The notes under the pieces are model-generated. The model was not told where the DNA came from. It saw only the letters and a list, made by a program, of their open reading frames with translations, and did no database searches. Below, piece after piece: positions 33,527 to 42,040 of a stretch of 51,097 bases of DNA. How positions within the stretch are numbered: the stretch's first letter is position 1; every line of letters begins with the position of its first letter. A program made the translations under genes and the position numbers. Origin of the DNA: Stenotrophomonas sepilia (GTDB taxonomy: Bacteria; Pseudomonadota; Gammaproteobacteria; Xanthomonadales; Xanthomonadaceae); assembly GCF_003244875.1 (NCBI RefSeq), contig NZ_LXXZ01000066.1:1-51097 (forward strand). Direction: 5' to 3'.

Positions 33527-35515
33527 ATGACGGTGCCGGCGCCCGAACCCGACCTGCATCATGGCGTGCTTGAGCGCATCAACGCCGGTTTCTGCGTGAT
33601 CCAGGTGCTGTTCGAGGGTGATCGTGCGGTCGACTACCGCTTCATCGAGGTCAACGATGCCTTCGAGCGCCACACCGGGCTGAAGGATGCGCGTGGAAAG
33701 CGCATGACGGCGCTGGAGCCCGGCCATGAGCAGGACTGGTTCCGCATCTATGGCGAGGTCGCACGCAGCGGCCGCCCGGCCCAGTTCGAGATGGAGGCGC
33801 GTGCGCTGGGCCGCTCGTTCGCGGTGGATGCGGTGCGCGTGGGCCGGCCGGGCGAGGACAAGGTCGGCATCCTGTTCTTCGACATCACCGCACGCAAGCA
33901 GATGGAAGTGGAGCTGGGCGAAAGCGAAGCCCGCTTCAGTGCGCTGGCCGACGGCCTGCCGATGCCGGTGTGGGTCTTGGACGAGCGCGGCCATGCCCGT
34001 TTCGTCAACAGTGCCTTCAGCGAGTTCTTCGGCGGTGACGAGACGCGCGTGCCGGAGGACGTCTGGCGCGGCCTGGTGCATCCGGACGACGCATCGGTCT
34101 TCGAGTACGAACTGCAGGAAGCATTGAAGGCGCAGCGCTCGATGCATGCGCTGGTGCGCGCACGCCGTGCCGATGGCCAGTGGCGCTGGCTGGAGATGAA
34201 CGCCCGCCCGCGCTTCTCGCGCATGGGCCGCTTCATCGGCCTGGCCGGCAGCAGCCCGGACGTGACCGAACGCCGCGAGATCGAGCTGGCCCGCGAGGAA
34301 CTGCTGCAGTCCGAGCGTGCCGCGCGCAGTGCTGCGGAAAACATGGCGCGGCTGAAGGATGAATTCCTGGCCACGCTGTCGCATGAGCTGCGTACGCCGT
34401 TGACCACCATCCTCGGCTGGAGCGAATTGCTTCTGCAGCGAGTGGACAACACCAGTCCGCTGTACAAGGGCCTGAACGTGATCGCCAACAGCGCCGGTGC
34501 GCAGAAGCGGCTGATCTCGGACATGCTCGACCTCAGCAGCATGCTGCTGGGCAAGGTGCAGCTGGAGGTGGAAGTGCTGGACCTGTGCGCGGTGCTGGGT
34601 GAGGCGATCGGCGCGCAGGAACTGGTGGCCGAAGGCAAGGCGCTGGACGTGCACCTGCAGCTGCCCACGCAACCCAGCCTGGTGCTGGGCGACGCCACGC
34701 GCCTGCAGCAGGTGTTCTGGAACCTGCTCTCGAACGCGATCAAGTTCACCCCGGCTGAAGGCCGCATCGACCTGCAGCTGCGGGCTGACGGCAACTACTG
34801 GGAGATCACCGTGCGTGACAGCGGTGATGGCATCGCACCCGAATTCCTCAATCATCTGTTCAGCCGCTTCCGCCAGGCCGACGGCACCACCACCCGCCGC
34901 CATGGCGGCCTGGGCCTGGGCCTTGCGATCGTGCAGCAGCTGGTCGAACTGCATGGTGGCACGGTCACTGCGGCCAGCGAGGGCCACGGCCACGGCGCGA
35001 CCTTCACCGTGCGCCTGCCCCAGCACGTTCCCGATGCCGAACGGCGGCCGCTGCGCGAAGTGATCAGCGGGCCGATCCTGGAGCCGGTGATCGTCGAGCC
35101 GTATCCGCTGCGCGGCATGCATGTGCTGGCGGTGGAAGACCAGCCGGAAGTGCTGGAGTACCTGCGGCGCATGCTGGAAGAGCAGGGCGCCAGCGTGTCT
35201 GCGGCCAGTTCGGCCGGCGAAGCGCTGGCACTGCTGGCCGACACCGGCCACCTGCAATACCACGTGCTGCTGACCGACATCGGCATGCCGGGCATGGATG
35301 GCTATGGGCTGGTGCGCACCTTGCGCGAGGACATGGGCGTGGATGCGGCGACCTTGCCTGCGGTGGCGGTGACTGCACTGGCGCGTGCCGACGACCGTCG
35401 CCGCGCGCTGGCCTCGGGCTTCCAGGAGCATGTGGCCAAGCCGTACTCGGTAGCGCAGCTGGTGGCTGCCGTGCGCAAGGTGCAGGTGCCGCGCGCGGAC
35501 AGCGCGCTGCACTGA
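33527..35515 (+). CDS. Hybrid sensor histidine kinase (PAS-PAS-HisKA-HATPase-receiver)
   Basis: A 662-residue soluble hybrid kinase with no membrane segment. PAS domains lie at about residues 15-125 (INAGFCVIQVLFEGDRAVDY) and 140-260 (DGLPMPVWVLDERGHARFVN, HPDD). HisKA follows with FLATLSHELRTPLTT (His about 286), and HATPase_c with NLLSNAIKFTP, VRDSGDGIAPEF and GGLGLGLAIVQQLV. The C-terminal receiver (about 530-655) has VLLTDIGMPGMDGYG (Asp about 584) and the Lys in HVAKPYSVAQ. It senses something in the cytoplasm, possibly redox or a ligand through PAS; the output partner is not in the window. ATG 33527 follows GTGGAGCG; longer upstream starts are less likely. Confidence 0.92.
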   Translation: MTVPAPEPDLHHGVLERINAGFCVIQVLFEGDRAVDYRFIEVNDAFERHTGLKDARGKRMTALEPGHEQDWFRIYGEVARSGRPAQFEMEARALGRSFAVDAVRVGRPGEDKVGILFFDITARKQMEVELGESEARFSALADGLPMPVWVLDERGHARFVNSAFSEFFGGDETRVPEDVWRGLVHPDDASVFEYELQEALKAQRSMHALVRARRADGQWRWLEMNARPRFSRMGRFIGLAGSSPDVTERREIELAREELLQSERAARSAAENMARLKDEFLATLSHELRTPLTTILGWSELLLQRVDNTSPLYKGLNVIANSAGAQKRLISDMLDLSSMLLGKVQLEVEVLDLCAVLGEAIGAQELVAEGKALDVHLQLPTQPSLVLGDATRLQQVFWNLLSNAIKFTPAEGRIDLQLRADGNYWEITVRDSGDGIAPEFLNHLFSRFRQADGTTTRRHGGLGLGLAIVQQLVELHGGTVTAASEGHGHGATFTVRLPQHVPDAERRPLREVISGPILEPVIVEPYPLRGMHVLAVEDQPEVLEYLRRMLEEQGASVSAASSAGEALALLADTGHLQYHVLLTDIGMPGMDGYGLVRTLREDMGVDAATLPAVAVTALARADDRRRALASGFQEHVAKPYSVAQLVAAVRKVQVPRADSALH

Positions 35516-35558
35516 ACATTCACGGCCGATCGGCGACCCTGCAATCAGGAGGTCGCCG

Positions 35559-35852
35559 ATGTCCCGTATAGCTCCACGTATCCACACCGATCCGGCGCAG
35601 ATCGCGCGCCTGGAAGCCCTGCTGCCGCAGCTGGATGGCGAAACGCAGGTGGAACTGATTCTGCACGATGGCCGCCGCCTGCTCGGCACGGTGGCGGTGA
35701 GGCCAACTGTGCAGCAATACCGCAACGCCGCTGGTGATGAAGGCAGCAACGGCCAGTTGCGCCTGGATGACTACGACACGCCGGTGCAGCAGCACCATGT
35801 GTGGCTGGATGAAATCGCCAGTATCAACCGCCTGCCACCCAAGGCGCCTTGA
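35559..35852 (+). CDS. DUF3247 family protein
   Basis: A 97-residue protein (MSRIAPRIHTDPAQIARLEA, then GETQVELILHDGRRLLGTVA) matching DUF3247, a small family in Xanthomonadaceae. It has a compact beta-barrel-like look (QVELILHDGRRLLGTVAV...VWLDEIASINRL), somewhat resembling Sm-like folds. The function is unknown. AGGAGG 8 nt before ATG is a strong ribosome-binding site. It is followed by a SMAG pair. Confidence 0.85.
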   Translation: MSRIAPRIHTDPAQIARLEALLPQLDGETQVELILHDGRRLLGTVAVRPTVQQYRNAAGDEGSNGQLRLDDYDTPVQQHHVWLDEIASINRLPPKAP

Positions 35853-35858
35853 TCCGGT

Positions 35859-35915
35859 GTAGAGCCGAGCCCACGCTCGGCTCTGCCGCCGCCCGAGCGT
35901 GGGCTCGGGCGCTAC
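35859..35915. repeat. SMAG repeat pair
   Basis: GTAGAGCCGAGCCCACGCTC at 35859 and an inverted copy (GAGCGTGGGCTCGGGCGCTAC) ending at 35915, between convergent genes. Confidence 0.83.
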
Positions 35916-35922
35916 GGATGTG

Positions 35923-36186
35923 TCAGTGCTCGAACAACGTCGGCGTCGCCTCGAATCGGCGTGCGTACGCACGCTCCTCTGCAACCCTCGCCACCTCGTC
36001 ATCGGCCAGGTCCGGTGCCCCATAGACGGCGTAGGCAACGCTGCCGTCGGCACCATGACCGATCTGATGCAGCCGGTAGCGCGAGTGGCCGCCGCCGGTG
36101 TCCTCGGGGTAGTGCACGGGCGGATGGCTGCCTTCCAGGTCCATTTCACTGTTGTCGACCACGCCACCGACGAACAAGGCTCGCAT
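35923..36186 (-). CDS. Small conserved protein, unknown function
   Basis: An 87-residue soluble protein, MRALFVGGVVDNSEMDLEGS..., with a YRLHQIGHGADGSVAYAVYG block in the middle, which could be two short strands. No domain is recognised. It starts at complement 36186, preceded by AGGAGAACC, a good ribosome-binding site. It diverges from the rsmC gene region (about 157 nt away). There is no clear context link; the protein is small and without a predicted function. Confidence 0.65.
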   Translation of the reverse strand: MRALFVGGVVDNSEMDLEGSHPPVHYPEDTGGGHSRYRLHQIGHGADGSVAYAVYGAPDLADDEVARVAEERAYARRFEATPTLFEH

Positions 36187-36305
36187 GCAGGTTCTCCTGG
36201 GTTTCCGGGGGAGCCTCTACCCTGAACGTTTCAATGTTTCTGGCGGATCAAGGCCCCGTTCGGGTTTCGCAAAGCGGGCCGCCGGGGCCGGCCCGGCCAA
36301 GCCGG

Positions 36306-36311
36306 TACAAT
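36306..36311 (+). promoter_or_regulatory. TACAAT -10 box upstream of rsmC
   Basis: TACAAT lies in GTACAATGGACGGCCC, an exact 16-mer shared with the gph upstream region at 45693-45708. No good -35 box is seen 17 nt upstream. Confidence 0.5.
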
Positions 36312-36343
36312 GGACGGCCCTCACGCTTGAAGTACCCGCGCCG

Positions 36344-37408
36344 ATGGCCTCCAGCGACGACGCCCCCCTGCAGACCCTGCTCCTGCCGTTCTCCCAAGGC
36401 GCCCTGCGCTGGCCGGAGGGCCCGGTGGCTTTCCTGCGTGCCCGCGATGGCTGGCCATTGCGCGAAGTGGCCGGCAACCGCGAGGTGCACTGCGAACAGA
36501 GCTTCGCCCCGTTCGCGCAACCGCTGCAGCAGGCTGCCGGCTGGACCGTCAGCGGCCAGCTGGATGACGCGGCCGGCAAGGGCCGCTACCCGTTGGTGCT
36601 GGTGCTGCCGCCGCGCCAGCGCGAAGAAGCCCGTGCGCTGTTCGCCCGTGCGCTGGCGCTGGTCGCCGATGGCGGCCGCATCGTTGCCTGCCAGTCCAAC
36701 AACGAAGGTGCGCGTTCGGGCGAGGGCGACCTCAAGCAGTTGGCCGGCCTCGGTGGCTGCCTGACCAAGAACCACTGCCGCGTGTACTGGACCGCCCCGC
36801 TGCAGGGCCGGCACGACGTTGACCTGGCCAAGCGCTGGTCGGCGCTGGATGCGGTGCGCCCGATCGTGGGCGGTCGCTTCCTCAGCCGCCCGGGCGTGTT
36901 CGCCTGGGATCGCATCGATCCGGCGTCGGCGCTGCTGGCCGAGCACCTGCCGGCCGACCTGGCCGGACGCGCCGCCGACCTCGGCGCGGGCTACGGCTAT
37001 CTGTCGCGCGAACTTCTGGAACGCTGCCCGAAGATCACCGCGCTGGACCTGTACGAGGCCGAGCAGCGCGCGCTGGCACTGGCCGAGCTCAATCTGGCGC
37101 CGCCGCCGCGACCGCTGCCGCTGCGTTTCCTGTGGCAGGACGTCACCGCCGGCATCGAGCCGGGCTACGACGTCATCATCAGCAACCCGCCGTTCCACAC
37201 GCCTTCGCGCGCTGACCGCCCGGACATCGGCCAGCGCTTCATCGCCGTGGCTGCGCAGGCGTTGCGCCCGGGCGGGCGCCTGTACGTGGTGGCCAACCGC
37301 CACCTGCCTTACGAGCACACCCTCAACGACAGCTTCGGCGCGGTGCGCGTGGTCGCCGAGCGCGACGGTTTCAAGCTGGTGGAAGCCGTGAAGGGGAAGG
37401 GCAAGTGA
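36344..37408 (+). CDS. rsmC: 16S rRNA m2G1207 methyltransferase RsmC-like
   Basis: A 354-residue class I SAM methyltransferase. It has the two-domain RsmC layout: an N-terminal pseudo-domain (residues about 1-185, with SNNEGARSGEGDLKQLAGL), then the catalytic one (about 200-350). The SAM motif is AADLGAGYGYLSRELLE and the catalytic motif ISNPPFHTPSRADRP (NPPF). It adds a methyl group to N2 of G1207 in the small-subunit rRNA, by family analogy. ATG 36344 lies 33 nt after the TACAAT box and fits the family start; frames upstream are not conserved-looking. It overlaps rsuA by 4 nt in a GTGA junction. Confidence 0.9.
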   Translation: MASSDDAPLQTLLLPFSQGALRWPEGPVAFLRARDGWPLREVAGNREVHCEQSFAPFAQPLQQAAGWTVSGQLDDAAGKGRYPLVLVLPPRQREEARALFARALALVADGGRIVACQSNNEGARSGEGDLKQLAGLGGCLTKNHCRVYWTAPLQGRHDVDLAKRWSALDAVRPIVGGRFLSRPGVFAWDRIDPASALLAEHLPADLAGRAADLGAGYGYLSRELLERCPKITALDLYEAEQRALALAELNLAPPPRPLPLRFLWQDVTAGIEPGYDVIISNPPFHTPSRADRPDIGQRFIAVAAQALRPGGRLYVVANRHLPYEHTLNDSFGAVRVVAERDGFKLVEAVKGKGK

Positions 37409-38106
37409 AGCTGGTCAAGCACATCGCCAACCTGGGCTATGGCAGCCGCAAGCAGGTGCAATGGATGTTCCGCGAAGGCCGCGTCACCGACGCCGACGGC
37501 GAGGTGCTGTATGCCGACGACCAGGTGCCGCATGACGCCATCCGGGTCGATGGCGAGCCGCTGGACCCACCGCCGGGGCTGTCGATCGCGCTGCACAAGC
37601 CGGCCGGCTACACCTGTTCGACCAAGGACACCGGGCGCCTGATCTACGACCTGCTGCCGCCGCGCTTCCGTGACCGCGATCCGGTGCTGTCCACGGTCGG
37701 CCGCCTCGACCGCGAGACCAGTGGCCTGCTGTTGCTGACCGACGATGGTGGCCTGCTGCACCGGATCATCTCGCCGAAGTCGAAGCTGCCGAAAGTCTAT
37801 GAGGTCGAGTTGAGCGAGGACCTGCGCGGCGACGAGGTGGCGCTGTTCGCCAGCGGCACGCTGATGCTGGAATCGGAGAAGACGCCCCTGCTGCCGGCTG
37901 AACTGGAAGTGCTGGATGCGCGCCGTGCGCGGCTGGTGCTGCACGAAGGCCGCTACCATCAGGTACGCCGCATGTTCGCCGCCACCGGCAACCACGTGCA
38001 GGCCCTGCACCGCAGCCGCGTCGGCGGGCTGGACCTGCAGGGGCTGGACGAAGGGCAATGGCGGCAGCTCACCCCTACCGACCTGGATACGCTGTTCGCT
38101 CCATGA
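37405..38106 (+). CDS. rsuA: 16S rRNA pseudouridine(516) synthase RsuA
   Basis: A 233-residue pseudouridine synthase. The N-terminal S4-like RNA-binding part (residues 1-55, MKLVKHIANLGYGSRKQVQW) is followed by the catalytic domain with the active Asp in VGRLDRETSGLLLLTDDG and the TLFA-type end. It converts U516 of 16S rRNA by family analogy. The start is GTG 37405, overlapping the TGA of rsmC, so the two rRNA modification genes are translationally coupled. Its own stop overlaps the next gene (ATGA). The length matches E. coli RsuA (231). Confidence 0.93.
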   Translation: MKLVKHIANLGYGSRKQVQWMFREGRVTDADGEVLYADDQVPHDAIRVDGEPLDPPPGLSIALHKPAGYTCSTKDTGRLIYDLLPPRFRDRDPVLSTVGRLDRETSGLLLLTDDGGLLHRIISPKSKLPKVYEVELSEDLRGDEVALFASGTLMLESEKTPLLPAELEVLDARRARLVLHEGRYHQVRRMFAATGNHVQALHRSRVGGLDLQGLDEGQWRQLTPTDLDTLFAP

Positions 38107-38786
38107 CCCCCATCGCTGCGCTGCCGTTTCTTCCCGACGCCGTCATCTTTGACATGGACGGCCTGATGATCGACAGCGAGCGTGTCTCGTTGGACTGCTG
38201 GGGCCAGGCCGCCGATGAATTCGGGCTGGGCCTGGACGAGGCGGTGTTCCTGCGCATGGTCGGCCTCGGCGACCGCGATTCGCACGCGCTGCTGCGCGCG
38301 CAGGGCATCGAGGACAGCGTGATCGATGCGGTGGCCGCACGTTGCCACGACCTGTATGAGGCACGCACACAGACCGGGTTGCCGTTGCGTCCAGGCATCC
38401 TGGAACTGCTGGAGCTGCTGAAAGCGCACGCGGTACCGCGGGCGGTGGCCACCACCACGCGGCAGCCGAGGGCCAACCGCAAGCTGGCCGCTGCTGGCCT
38501 GCTGCCGTATTTCGATGCGGTGATCACCAGTGGCGACGTGGCGCGGCCGAAACCGGCGCCGGATATCTACCTGCTGGCCGCGCAGCGATTGGGGCAGGTG
38601 CCCGGGCGTTGCCTGGCGCTGGAGGATTCACCGGCCGGTACGCGCGCGGCGCTGGCGGCCGGCATGACCGTGATCCAGGTGCCTGACCTGGTGCATCCGG
38701 ATGAAGAGCTGCGTGCCCTGGGACACCGCATCGTTGGATCCCTGGTGGACGCGCACGCGCTGCTGCTGCCGTTGCTGCCGAAGTAA
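38103..38786 (+). CDS. HAD family phosphatase (beta-phosphoglucomutase-like)
   Basis: A 227-residue HAD hydrolase with a helical cap domain (residues about 25-90). Motif I is AVIFDMDGLMIDSE (nucleophile Asp about 15). The conserved Thr and Lys are in ATTTRQPRANRK and VARPKPAPDIYLLAA, and the final Asp is in ALEDSPAGTRAALAAGM. It dephosphorylates a small phosphorylated metabolite (sugar phosphate or nucleotide). The ATGA overlap with rsuA puts it in the rsmC-rsuA operon. The substrate is unknown. Confidence 0.9.
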   Translation: MTPIAALPFLPDAVIFDMDGLMIDSERVSLDCWGQAADEFGLGLDEAVFLRMVGLGDRDSHALLRAQGIEDSVIDAVAARCHDLYEARTQTGLPLRPGILELLELLKAHAVPRAVATTTRQPRANRKLAAAGLLPYFDAVITSGDVARPKPAPDIYLLAAQRLGQVPGRCLALEDSPAGTRAALAAGMTVIQVPDLVHPDEELRALGHRIVGSLVDAHALLLPLLPK

Positions 38787-38789
38787 GGT

Positions 38790-38903
38790 GGGTGCCGACC
38801 GTTGGTCGGCCCAGTGCCCCGGTAGGTGCCAACCTTGGTTGGCACAGAGCCGAGCATGGCTCGGCTCTACATCCTTGGGTGGGTGCCGACCGTTGGTCGG
38901 CAC
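38790..38903. repeat. Mosaic of four palindromic repeats
   Basis: Four hairpins follow each other: GTGCCGACCGTTGGTCGGC (38792-38810), GTAGGTGCCAACCTTGGTTG (from 38822), an inverted SMAG (GAGCCGAGCATGGCTCGGCT, ending CTAC at 38870), and GTGCCGACCGTTGGTCGGCA (38883-38902). They fill the gap between the convergent HAD and fabB genes. Confidence 0.75.
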
Positions 38904-38914
38904 GCCCGTCCCCA

Positions 38915-40123
38915 TCACACCCGCCCGAACACCAGCGCGGCGTTGGTGCCACCGAAGCCGAAGCTGTTGGACATCACCGTATCCAGTTTCTGCTCGCGGC
39001 TCTCGCGCAGGATCGGGAAGCTCTCCACCTTCGGGTCCAGCTCGCCGATGTTGGCCGAACCGGCAACGAAGCCATCGCGCATCATCAGCAGGCAGTAGAT
39101 CGCCTCGTGCACGCTGGCTGCACCGAGCGAGTGCCCGGACAACGCCTTGGTCGAAGACAGCGGCGGCACCGCATCGCCGAACACTTCGCGGATCGCGTTG
39201 AGCTCGGTGACATCGCCAAGCGGGGTCGAGGTGCCGTGGGTGTTCAGGTAGTCCAGCGGGCGATCGACACCCTGCAGCGCCATCTTCATGCAGCGCACCG
39301 CACCTTCACCGGAGGGCGCCACCATGTCGGCACCGTCGGAGGTGACGCCATAGCCGATCAGCTCGGCATGGATGTGGGCACCGCGTGCGACGGCGTGGTC
39401 GTAATCCTCCAGCACCAGCATGCCGCCACCACCGGCGATGACGAAGCCGTCGCGGTCCTTGTCGTACGGGCGCGAGGCGCTGGCCGGGGTTTCGTTGAAG
39501 CTGGTCGACAGCGCGCCCATCGCATCGAACATCACGCTCATCGACCAGTGCAGGTCTTCGCCACCGCCGGCGAACATGATGTCCTGCGCACCGTGCCGGA
39601 TCATGTCCGCAGCGGCGCCGATGCAATGCGCCGAGGTCGCGCAGGCAGCCGACAGCGAGTAGCTGACGCCCTTGATCTGGTAGGCCGTGGCCAGGCAGGC
39701 CGAGACCGTCGAACACATCGTGCGCGGCACCATGTACGGGCCGACCTTGCGCACGCCACGTTCGCGCAGCAGGTCGACGGCACCGATCTGCCATTCGCTG
39801 GAGCCGCCACCGGAACCGGCGATCAGGCCGGTGCGCAGGCTGCTGACCTGCTCGGGGCTGAGCCCGGCATCGGCGATGGCATCGCGCATGGCCAGGTAGG
39901 CGAAGGCCGCCGCGTCGCTCATGAAGCGCTTCTGCTTGCGGTCGATCAAGGCGTCCAGGTCGAGGTCGACGCGGCCACCGACCTGGCTGCGCAGGCCTGC
40001 TTCGGCGTGGTCGGCCAAGGCGGTGATGCCCGAGCGTCCCTCACGCAGCGCGGCCGAAACGGTATCCAGATCATTGCCGAGGCAGGACGTGATGCCCATG
40101 CCGGTGATGACGACGCGACGCAT
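38915..40123 (-). CDS. fabB: 3-oxoacyl-[acyl-carrier-protein] synthase I
   Basis: A 402-residue condensing enzyme. The thiolase-fold triad is visible: the active Cys in [17 protein letters not shown] (about 164), His in [17 protein letters not shown] (about 298) and His in [14 protein letters not shown] (about 333). The C-terminal glycine-rich [18 protein letters not shown] is typical. It elongates cis-unsaturated acyl-ACPs from fabA's product. It overlaps fabA by one base (TGATG), so the two form a coupled fabAB operon. Length and position match the usual proteobacterial arrangement. Confidence 0.96.
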   Translation of the reverse strand: MRRVVITGMGITSCLGNDLDTVSAALREGRSGITALADHAEAGLRSQVGGRVDLDLDALIDRKQKRFMSDAAAFAYLAMRDAIADAGLSPEQVSSLRTGLIAGSGGGSSEWQIGAVDLLRERGVRKVGPYMVPRTMCSTVSACLATAYQIKGVSYSLSAACATSAHCIGAAADMIRHGAQDIMFAGGGEDLHWSMSVMFDAMGALSTSFNETPASASRPYDKDRDGFVIAGGGGMLVLEDYDHAVARGAHIHAELIGYGVTSDGADMVAPSGEGAVRCMKMALQGVDRPLDYLNTHGTSTPLGDVTELNAIREVFGDAVPPLSSTKALSGHSLGAASVHEAIYCLLMMRDGFVAGSANIGELDPKVESFPILRESREQKLDTVMSNSFGFGGTNAALVFGRV

Positions 40124-40638
40124 CAGAAGCTCCCGGTTTCGGTGAACAGGCCGACGCGCAGGTCGCGCGCGCTGTAGATTTCGCGGTCGTCCACGTACAT
40201 GCGGGCGTCCGACTGGGCCATCACCAGCTTGCGGTTGATGACCCGGTTGATGTCGATCTCGTAGCGTACGAGCTTGGCGTCCGGCAATACCTGGCCGGTG
40301 AACTTCACCTCGCCACAGCCCAGCGCGCGGCCCTTGCCGGGTGCACCCAGCCAGGTCAGGAAGAAGCCGGTCAGCTGCCACATGGCATCCAGGCCCAGGC
40401 AGCCTGGCATCACCGGGTCGCCGATGAAGTGGCAGCCGAAGAACCACAGGTCCGGGCGGATATCCAGTTCGGCGCGTACCATGCCCTTGCCATGCGGTCC
40501 GCCGTCCTCTCGGATGTCGGTGATGCGGTCGAACATCAGCATCGGGTCGTTGGGCAAACGGCCGGCGGCGGTGCCGAACAGTTCACCGCGTGCGCTGGCC
40601 AGCAGCTGTTCGCGGTTGAACGCGTGGAGACGGGTCAT
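40123..40638 (-). CDS. fabA: 3-hydroxydecanoyl-ACP dehydratase/isomerase
   Basis: A 171-residue hot-dog-fold enzyme (E. coli FabA is 172). The catalytic His and Asp are in [20 protein letters not shown] (His about 71, Asp about 85). It makes trans-2-decenoyl-ACP and isomerises it to cis-3, the entry point to unsaturated fatty acids. ATG (complement of 40638) is chosen because the conserved [12 protein letters not shown] start follows directly. It is co-transcribed with fabB and diverges from dinB. A tandem CAACCGTA pair lies in the upstream spacer. Confidence 0.97.
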   Translation of the reverse strand: MTRLHAFNREQLLASARGELFGTAAGRLPNDPMLMFDRITDIREDGGPHGKGMVRAELDIRPDLWFFGCHFIGDPVMPGCLGLDAMWQLTGFFLTWLGAPGKGRALGCGEVKFTGQVLPDAKLVRYEIDINRVINRKLVMAQSDARMYVDDREIYSARDLRVGLFTETGSF

Positions 40639-40716
40639 GAAGCACAATCCTGGAAGCGGAGAACAGGGAAACAAGCGCCCGAGAATGCCCGTGGAAACTG
40701 CGCCGATCAAACATTT

Positions 40717-40734
40717 CAACCGTACGCAACCGTA
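40717..40734. promoter_or_regulatory. Tandem 8-mer in the fabA upstream region
   Basis: CAACCGTA-CG-CAACCGTA is repeated exactly at a 10-bp period, about one helical turn. It lies about 80 nt upstream of fabA in the fabA/dinB spacer. Tandem one-turn repeats are a common shape for repressor or activator sites. The protein is unknown and this is inference. Confidence 0.4.
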
Positions 40735-40828
40735 GTGTTTTCAAGGGAATACGCGCATCCTGTTGATGTGCAACGACCATACTTCGGCGTGTGGCCCACC
40801 CGGCCCGGCCCCGACTTTTCCACCTGAC

Positions 40829-41923
40829 ATGACCCGACTGCGCAAGATCATCCACGTTGACATGGACGCGTTCTACGCGTCGGTGGAGCAGCGCGACGAT
40901 CCGTCACTGCGCGGCAAGCCGGTGGTTGTGGCATGGCGCGGCGCACGCTCGGTGGTGTGCGCGGCATCGTACGAGGCACGCGTGTTCGGCGTGCGTTCGG
41001 CCATGCCGGCAGTGCGGGCCGAACGCCTGTGCCCGGATGCGATCTTCGTGCCGCCCGACTTCGCACGTTACAAGGCGGTGTCACGCCAGGTGCGCGAGAT
41101 CTTCCTGCGCCACACCGACCTGGTTGAGCCGTTGTCGCTGGACGAAGCCTACCTGGACGTGACCGAGCCGAAGAGCGGCATCGAACTGGCGACCGATATC
41201 GCCCGTACCATCCGCATGCAGATCCGTGAGGAGACGAACCTGACTGCTTCAGCCGGGATCGCGCCGAACAAGTTCCTGGCCAAGATCGCCTCGGACTGGC
41301 GCAAGCCCGATGGCCAGTTCGTGATTCCGCCGCAGCGGGTGGACGCCTTCCTGCTGCCGTTACCGGTGAGCCGGGTGCCTGGCGTCGGCAAGGTGATGGA
41401 AGGCAAGCTGGCCGCGCGCGGCATCGCCACCTGCGGCGACCTGCGGCAGTGGGCACTGATCGATCTGGAAGAAGCGTTCGGCAGTTTCGGCCGCAGCCTG
41501 TACAACCGCGCACGCGGCATCGACGAGCGGCCGGTGGAACCGGACCAGCAGGTGCAGTCGATTTCCTCGGAGGACACGTTCGCCGAAGACCTGCTGCTGG
41601 AAGACCTGACCGAGGCCATCGTGCAGCTGGCAGAGAAGACCTGGAAGGCGACCCGCAAGACCGAGCGTGTCGGCCATACCGTGGTGCTGAAGTTGAAAAC
41701 CGCGCAGTTCCGCATTCTCACCCGCAGCTTCACCCCGGAACGTCCGCCGGAGTCGATGGAAGAACTGCGCGACATCGCACTGGCCCTGCGCGCCCGCGTC
41801 GACCTGCCAGCGGAGACGCGCTATCGGCTGGTGGGTGTCGGGCTGGGCGGCTTCCGCGAAAAGGAACCGGTGGTGCAGGGGGAATTGTTCGAGCACGACA
41901 TGAACAATCCCACAGATACCTAA
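40829..41923 (+). CDS. dinB: DNA polymerase IV (Y family)
   Basis: A 364-residue translesion polymerase (E. coli DinB is 351). The palm motif is KIIHVDMDAFYASVEQ, with metal-binding Asp near residue 8, and the second site is EPLSLDEAYLDVTEP (DE pair, about 103-104). The finger, thumb and little-finger regions are present (SAGIAPNKFLAKIASD, then VSRVPGVGKVMEGKL). It copies past DNA damage with low fidelity and is often SOS-controlled; I see no clear LexA box in the spacer. The start is ATG 40829. It ends near the repeat island. Confidence 0.95.
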   Translation: MTRLRKIIHVDMDAFYASVEQRDDPSLRGKPVVVAWRGARSVVCAASYEARVFGVRSAMPAVRAERLCPDAIFVPPDFARYKAVSRQVREIFLRHTDLVEPLSLDEAYLDVTEPKSGIELATDIARTIRMQIREETNLTASAGIAPNKFLAKIASDWRKPDGQFVIPPQRVDAFLLPLPVSRVPGVGKVMEGKLAARGIATCGDLRQWALIDLEEAFGSFGRSLYNRARGIDERPVEPDQQVQSISSEDTFAEDLLLEDLTEAIVQLAEKTWKATRKTERVGHTVVLKLKTAQFRILTRSFTPERPPESMEELRDIALALRARVDLPAETRYRLVGVGLGGFREKEPVVQGELFEHDMNNPTDT

Positions 41924-41935
41924 TCATCAAATAGT

Positions 41936-41974
41936 GGGGTCAGAGCCCGTTGCGCAGCAACGGGCTCTGACCCC
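41936..41974. terminator. GGGGTCAGAGCCC hairpin after dinB
   Basis: A perfect 18-bp inverted repeat (GGGGTCAGAGCCCGTTGC/GCAACGGGCTCTGACCCC, 3-nt loop) starts 13 nt after the dinB stop. It is probably a terminator. The arms GGGGTCAGA/TCTGACCCC recur at 8237-8277. Confidence 0.65.
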
Positions 41975-41995
41975 GTGCCGACCAACGGTCGGCAC
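41975..41995. repeat. GTGCCGACC inverted repeat
   Basis: GTGCCGACCAACGGTCGGCAC forms a near-perfect hairpin directly after the terminator. It is the same class as the stems at 38.8 kb. Confidence 0.65.
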
Positions 41996-42040
41996 CCACC
42001 ATCAGCAGCAGGTTCCGACAGATAGCGGGAAACTGTCGAA

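Noticed and set aside
33011..35749. Very long open frame (about 900 codons) on the minus strand opposite the hybrid kinase
   Set aside because: It is the antisense shadow of a clear kinase gene in GC-rich DNA, with Arg/His/Gln-rich composition and no motif; the plus-strand frame has full domain motifs.
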